Positions 5,181 to 8,138 of a stretch of 8,138 nucleotides of DNA are shown here, in pieces. The position numbers and the translations under genes are program-made. Origin of the DNA: Clostridiales bacterium (GTDB taxonomy: Bacteria > Bacillota > Clostridia > Lachnospirales > Lachnospiraceae). The first letter of the stretch is position 1. Each line of letters starts with the position of its first letter. The notes beneath the pieces were generated by a model that was given only the letters and a program-made list of their open reading frames with translations, did no database searches and had not been told where the DNA came from. The stretch covers positions 1 to 8,138 of the forward strand of contig JAJPYU010000234.1 of NCBI GenBank assembly GCA_021204765.1, given 5' to 3'.

Positions 5181-8138
5181 ATGAGAAAAATCGTCAAAGC
5201 ATATGTGGAGAGATTTCAGGATGAAAGGCGCAGGAGGAGGCAGCTGGCCGGAGCGCTGACCATACTTGGCCTGGCGGTGGCGTTCGCCGTGTTCTGGCAG
5301 CTGCGGGACACCGGGATCGCCATGACCAATGAGACTTACTGCGGCATGGAGGAGCATCAGCACGATGAGAGCTGCTATGAGGAGGTGCTGGTCTGCGGCC
5401 AGGAGGAGAGTGCGGGTCACACCCATTCCGATGAATGCTATACCACCGAAAAAGTACTGGTCTGCGGTCAGGAGGAAAGTGCGGGCCACACCCACACTGA
5501 TGAATGTTATACCACAGAAAAAGAGCTGATCTGCGGCCAGGAGGAAGGCGAGGATCACACTCATACCGCGAGCTGTTATGCGGAAAATAAAGTGCTGACC
5601 TGCGGCCAGGAAGAAAGCGAGGGCCACACCCACACCGACGCCTGCTATGCGGAAAATAAGGTGCTGACCTGCGGCCTGGAAGAGAGTGCGGGCCACACTC
5701 ATACTGCGGATTGCTATGAGAAGGTGCTGGTATGCGATAAGGAGGAGCACACCCACACCATGGCCTGCATGAGCAATGAGAGCGCGGATGTGGAGACTCA
5801 GGCTGACTGGGAGTCGACACTTCCCTCCGCGGATGAGCTTACCGGAGTCTGGCGCGACGACCTGATACTCGTCGCGCAGAGCCAGCTGGGCTATAAGGAG
5901 AGCAGTGAAAACTATGTCGTAAATGAAGACGGAAAGAAGAAGGGCTACACCCGCTACGGCGCCTGGTACGGCAATCCATACGGCGACTGGTGCGCCATGT
6001 TCGTGTCGTTTTGCTTAAATTACGCCGGGATATCCCGGGATGATTTCCCTTATAACGCGGGCTGCTATGCCTGGACCGTGGCTCTGGATGAGCTGGGATA
6101 CTATGCCGACGCGGCGGATTACACGCCCCAGGTCGGGGATATTGTCTTCTTTGACTGGGACGGCGACGGGAAGGCGAACCATGTGGGTATAGTGGAGGAA
6201 CTGGAGACAGAGACTGTAGTCGCTGATACTGCGGATGAGGCTGCCGCAGCGGAAGATGATAATATTGATGAAAATCCCGAGGCGGCCGACGAGGAAATCA
6301 GTGAAGGCGCTGTTGCCGCTGCCAGTGAAAACAATACAGAGATTGAGGATGACGATGTCGAAGCAGCTGCCGGTGAGGACATCAACGGCAGTGATGCGGA
6401 TAATGATGTAAATGAAGATGGGAAAGATGATAATGTAATAGTTGTCGGGATTCATACTATAGAGGGTAATGCCGGCAACTGCGTAAAGGAAAAGACCTAT
6501 GATATAGATGATTCCAAGATCCTCGGATATGGTATTCTTCCTGAGCAGCCTGATGATGAGGAAGATACATATGCCGGGGATGAGAGCAGTCCGGCGGCTG
6601 AGGATGCTGATGCAAATGAGCCGGAAGAGGGGACAGAGGAGACTCCGGCAGAGCCTGTCTGTGAAGACGGCCCACTGACCGGTGAAAAGACATTTTCCTA
6701 TGAGGATGACACCCTGATCATGCAGGTTACTGTGGCGGGAAGCGTTGAGATCCCCGCTGATGCCATAACTGATCCCGCAGAGGAGAGCGATGCGGAGGAG
6801 GCGGCAGTCGCTGAGTCTGAATGGGCGATCGGGGATGAAATTTCGGCTGATGCCGGACCGGAGGAAATGGAAGATAACAGTCAGACGGAAAGCGCGGAGA
6901 CAGCCGGAGCAGACCCTGATGTCTTTTGGGATGGCATTACCATGGAGACTGTCCTGCTGGATGAGGACAGCGATACCTATACCCGGATGCTGGCCTATGC
7001 CGAGGAGACAGATGAGGAGCATCTGGTGGAACTGGTCGCCATGAGCCTGGAATTCTACTATGGCGATACCTTGCTGGACATGTCAGATTGCGATATCACC
7101 GTGGAAGTCACCGCCACAAAGGAGGCTGTGGAGACTGCCGCGGATGTCTCAGATGACGGTGGGGATACGGATGATTCCTCTGTCCGGGCGGCTATGGCCA
7201 TGCTGGTGGCAGAGGATGATGAAGTCAGCGAGCCGGACAGCGTCACCATGACGCTGGAGGACAGGGAGGAGTCTGTCCTGACGGCTTCTGTCAGCCCGCA
7301 AAGCAGTGAGTTCGGTATCATGCTTCTCAGCGTGGATGATCCGGTGTTTACCGTAGAGTATTATGCGACACTGCCGATAATACAGACGACAGACAGCGCG
7401 TCTTCGACCAGTACTACAAATCTGGCTATCATAGATACTGAACAAACGCATAGTTTTGAGAGCGGATACAATATGTATGATTATGGCAACGCCGTATTGC
7501 CGACAAATAAGGGACGGTATGCCATAGGCGATGCAGACGGGAACAGCCTTTACAATATCGAGTATATTGAATTGGACGGATACGATTCGGATTCGTTTAT
7601 CCCCCATACAGAAGAAGTTTTCACCAGGATTTACACTAATGATTATGATGACCTGAACGCTCACACCAATCTGGCGGTCGTTGACAAACTGGAGGATGAT
7701 GAGGATTATAAGCTTAAAAATATCTGGGTGTGGAATGGTTCAGGCGACTTTCCCGAAATTACTTCCGCTTCAGATCTTACTGATGGCGCAAACGGATGGA
7801 CCAAAATAGAATACGATGAGGATGTCCAGTATGTATTTACAAAAGATACTGACGATGAGACGGGAAAAACAGAGACTGACGGGAATGGACAGGAAATCGA
7901 GTATATTTACGTGAATGCCGATTTTCAAAATACCCTTGTCCTTTTGGAGTACAGCTACACCCGGACAAATAAGATAGATATACCGGCGCTGTTTTTCGAT
8001 TACAATATCACTGACGGATATGCTTACGATGAGGCAAACGGAACAAGTTCTGCCAGGACGACCGGCGACGCGCCGACAAGCGGAACGACTTATGTCTCTA
8101 CAGCGGGAAATGGTATCAACAGTACCGGAAATTACAGC
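5181..8138 (+). CDS. Giant secreted Cys/His-repeat and CHAP-domain surface protein (3' partial)
   Basis: The ATG at 5181 has GGGGAG at 5167-5172, eight bases upstream, and the frame stays open to the window end (986 codons, no stop). Residues 1-47: signal segment with an Arg run at 16-20, a hydrophobic core at about 22-41 and a possible cleavage after GIA (residue 47). Residues 54-196: seven Cys/His repeats. Residues about 224-440: a CHAP domain (cysteine/histidine amidohydrolase/peptidase, usually cutting peptidoglycan) with Cys271 in GDWCAMFVSFC, His334 in NHVGIVEE, and Glu428/Asn430 in TIEGN. An acidic insertion at 348-420 splits it. Acidic linkers follow at 455-492 and around 529-580, with a beta-rich segment (TFSYEDD at 504-510; LEFYYGD at 623-629) and a less acidic, Tyr/Asn-rich ectodomain from about 720 (PALFFDYNITDG at 935-946). 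It is probably exported and wall- or membrane-associated. Any sortase signal or pilin-like domains would lie past the window. The substrate is unknown. Confidence 0.92.
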   Translation, partial: MRKIVKAYVERFQDERRRRRQLAGALTILGLAVAFAVFWQLRDTGIAMTNETYCGMEEHQHDESCYEEVLVCGQEESAGHTHSDECYTTEKVLVCGQEESAGHTHTDECYTTEKELICGQEEGEDHTHTASCYAENKVLTCGQEESEGHTHTDACYAENKVLTCGLEESAGHTHTADCYEKVLVCDKEEHTHTMACMSNESADVETQADWESTLPSADELTGVWRDDLILVAQSQLGYKESSENYVVNEDGKKKGYTRYGAWYGNPYGDWCAMFVSFCLNYAGISRDDFPYNAGCYAWTVALDELGYYADAADYTPQVGDIVFFDWDGDGKANHVGIVEELETETVVADTADEAAAAEDDNIDENPEAADEEISEGAVAAASENNTEIEDDDVEAAAGEDINGSDADNDVNEDGKDDNVIVVGIHTIEGNAGNCVKEKTYDIDDSKILGYGILPEQPDDEEDTYAGDESSPAAEDADANEPEEGTEETPAEPVCEDGPLTGEKTFSYEDDTLIMQVTVAGSVEIPADAITDPAEESDAEEAAVAESEWAIGDEISADAGPEEMEDNSQTESAETAGADPDVFWDGITMETVLLDEDSDTYTRMLAYAEETDEEHLVELVAMSLEFYYGDTLLDMSDCDITVEVTATKEAVETAADVSDDGGDTDDSSVRAAMAMLVAEDDEVSEPDSVTMTLEDREESVLTASVSPQSSEFGIMLLSVDDPVFTVEYYATLPIIQTTDSASSTSTTNLAIIDTEQTHSFESGYNMYDYGNAVLPTNKGRYAIGDADGNSLYNIEYIELDGYDSDSFIPHTEEVFTRIYTNDYDDLNAHTNLAVVDKLEDDEDYKLKNIWVWNGSGDFPEITSASDLTDGANGWTKIEYDEDVQYVFTKDTDDETGKTETDGNGQEIEYIYVNADFQNTLVLLEYSYTRTNKIDIPALFFDYNITDGYAYDEANGTSSARTTGDAPTSGTTYVSTAGNGINSTGNYS
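5340..5768 (+). repeat. Seven tandem Cys/His repeats (core 69 bp / 23 aa)
   Basis: Units begin at the Cys codons at 5340, 5394, 5463, 5532, 5601, 5670 and 5733. The four central units are exactly 23 residues, the first has 18, the sixth 21, and the last is cut short (CDKEEHTHTMAC). The consensus is C-G-Q-E-E-x3-H-T-H-T-x2-C-Y-x4-K-V-L-x. Each unit keeps two Cys and an HxH pair. The DNA copies are close enough to recombine, so copy number may vary between strains. Confidence 0.93.
6222..6440 (+). other. Acidic low-complexity insertion inside the CHAP domain
   Basis: Residues 348-420 of the giant protein contain 29 Asp/Glu and a single Lys, with many Ala and Asn. They sit between the catalytic His strand (NHVGIVEE) and the strand carrying TIEGN, where ordinary CHAP domains have a short turn. 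The flanking CHAP sequence reads on smoothly when the segment is skipped. It is probably a disordered surface loop. Confidence 0.75.

Noticed and set aside
5340..5768. CRISPR-like array
   Set aside because: The repeated units are translated in frame without distinct spacers; they are protein-coding tandem repeats.
5194..5820. Minus-strand ORFs over the Cys/His repeat region, with repeating Cys/Arg/Pro or Gly/Leu patterns
   Set aside because: Their periodicity is only the 69-bp sense repeat read backwards.
6015..7022. Antisense ORF of 335 codons rich in Ile and Leu, looking membrane-like
   Set aside because: Reverse-reading Asp/Glu codons (GAT, GAG) yields Ile/Leu, so the hydrophobic look is a by-product of the acidic stretches of the giant protein.

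Overview
The window looks like chromosomal DNA from a strictly anaerobic, gut-type Clostridia, most likely a Lachnospiraceae relative. This is an inference from protein style only: a large flavin/iron-sulfur electron-transfer fusion, a Gram-positive type I signal peptidase, and a giant secreted protein with Cys/His repeats and a CHAP domain. All real genes read on the + strand. No tRNA, rRNA, CRISPR array, insertion sequence or prophage gene was seen.

Region 1 (1-3211): the 3' part (1052 codons) of a redox fusion protein. In order it carries a GltD-like Fe-S/FAD/NADPH module, a NuoG-like Cys motif, two ferredoxin [4Fe-4S] motifs, a further Cys motif, and a formate-dehydrogenase/NuoG-like domain that appears to have lost molybdenum-site residues. 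A perfect 11-bp GC-rich hairpin follows the stop codon.

Region 2 (3212-3930): a small XRE-family helix-turn-helix regulator whose C-terminal part is out of frame because of a run of seven G. One extra G would restore a normal 116-residue protein. The 260 bp after it hold a weak hairpin and a possible extended -10 promoter, but no convincing gene.

Region 3 (3931-8138): a likely surface/secretion operon. A 188-residue coiled-coil protein built on 11-residue repeats overlaps a complete type I signal peptidase gene. After 93 bp comes a very large secreted protein that runs off the window end (986 codons present, no stop). That protein has an Arg-rich signal segment, seven Cys/His repeats, a CHAP amidase-like domain interrupted by an acidic insertion between its catalytic residues, further acidic linkers, and uncharacterised ectodomains. 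The layout suggests that the peptidase, perhaps with the coiled-coil protein as a membrane-side organiser, processes or exports the giant protein. That link rests on gene order only.
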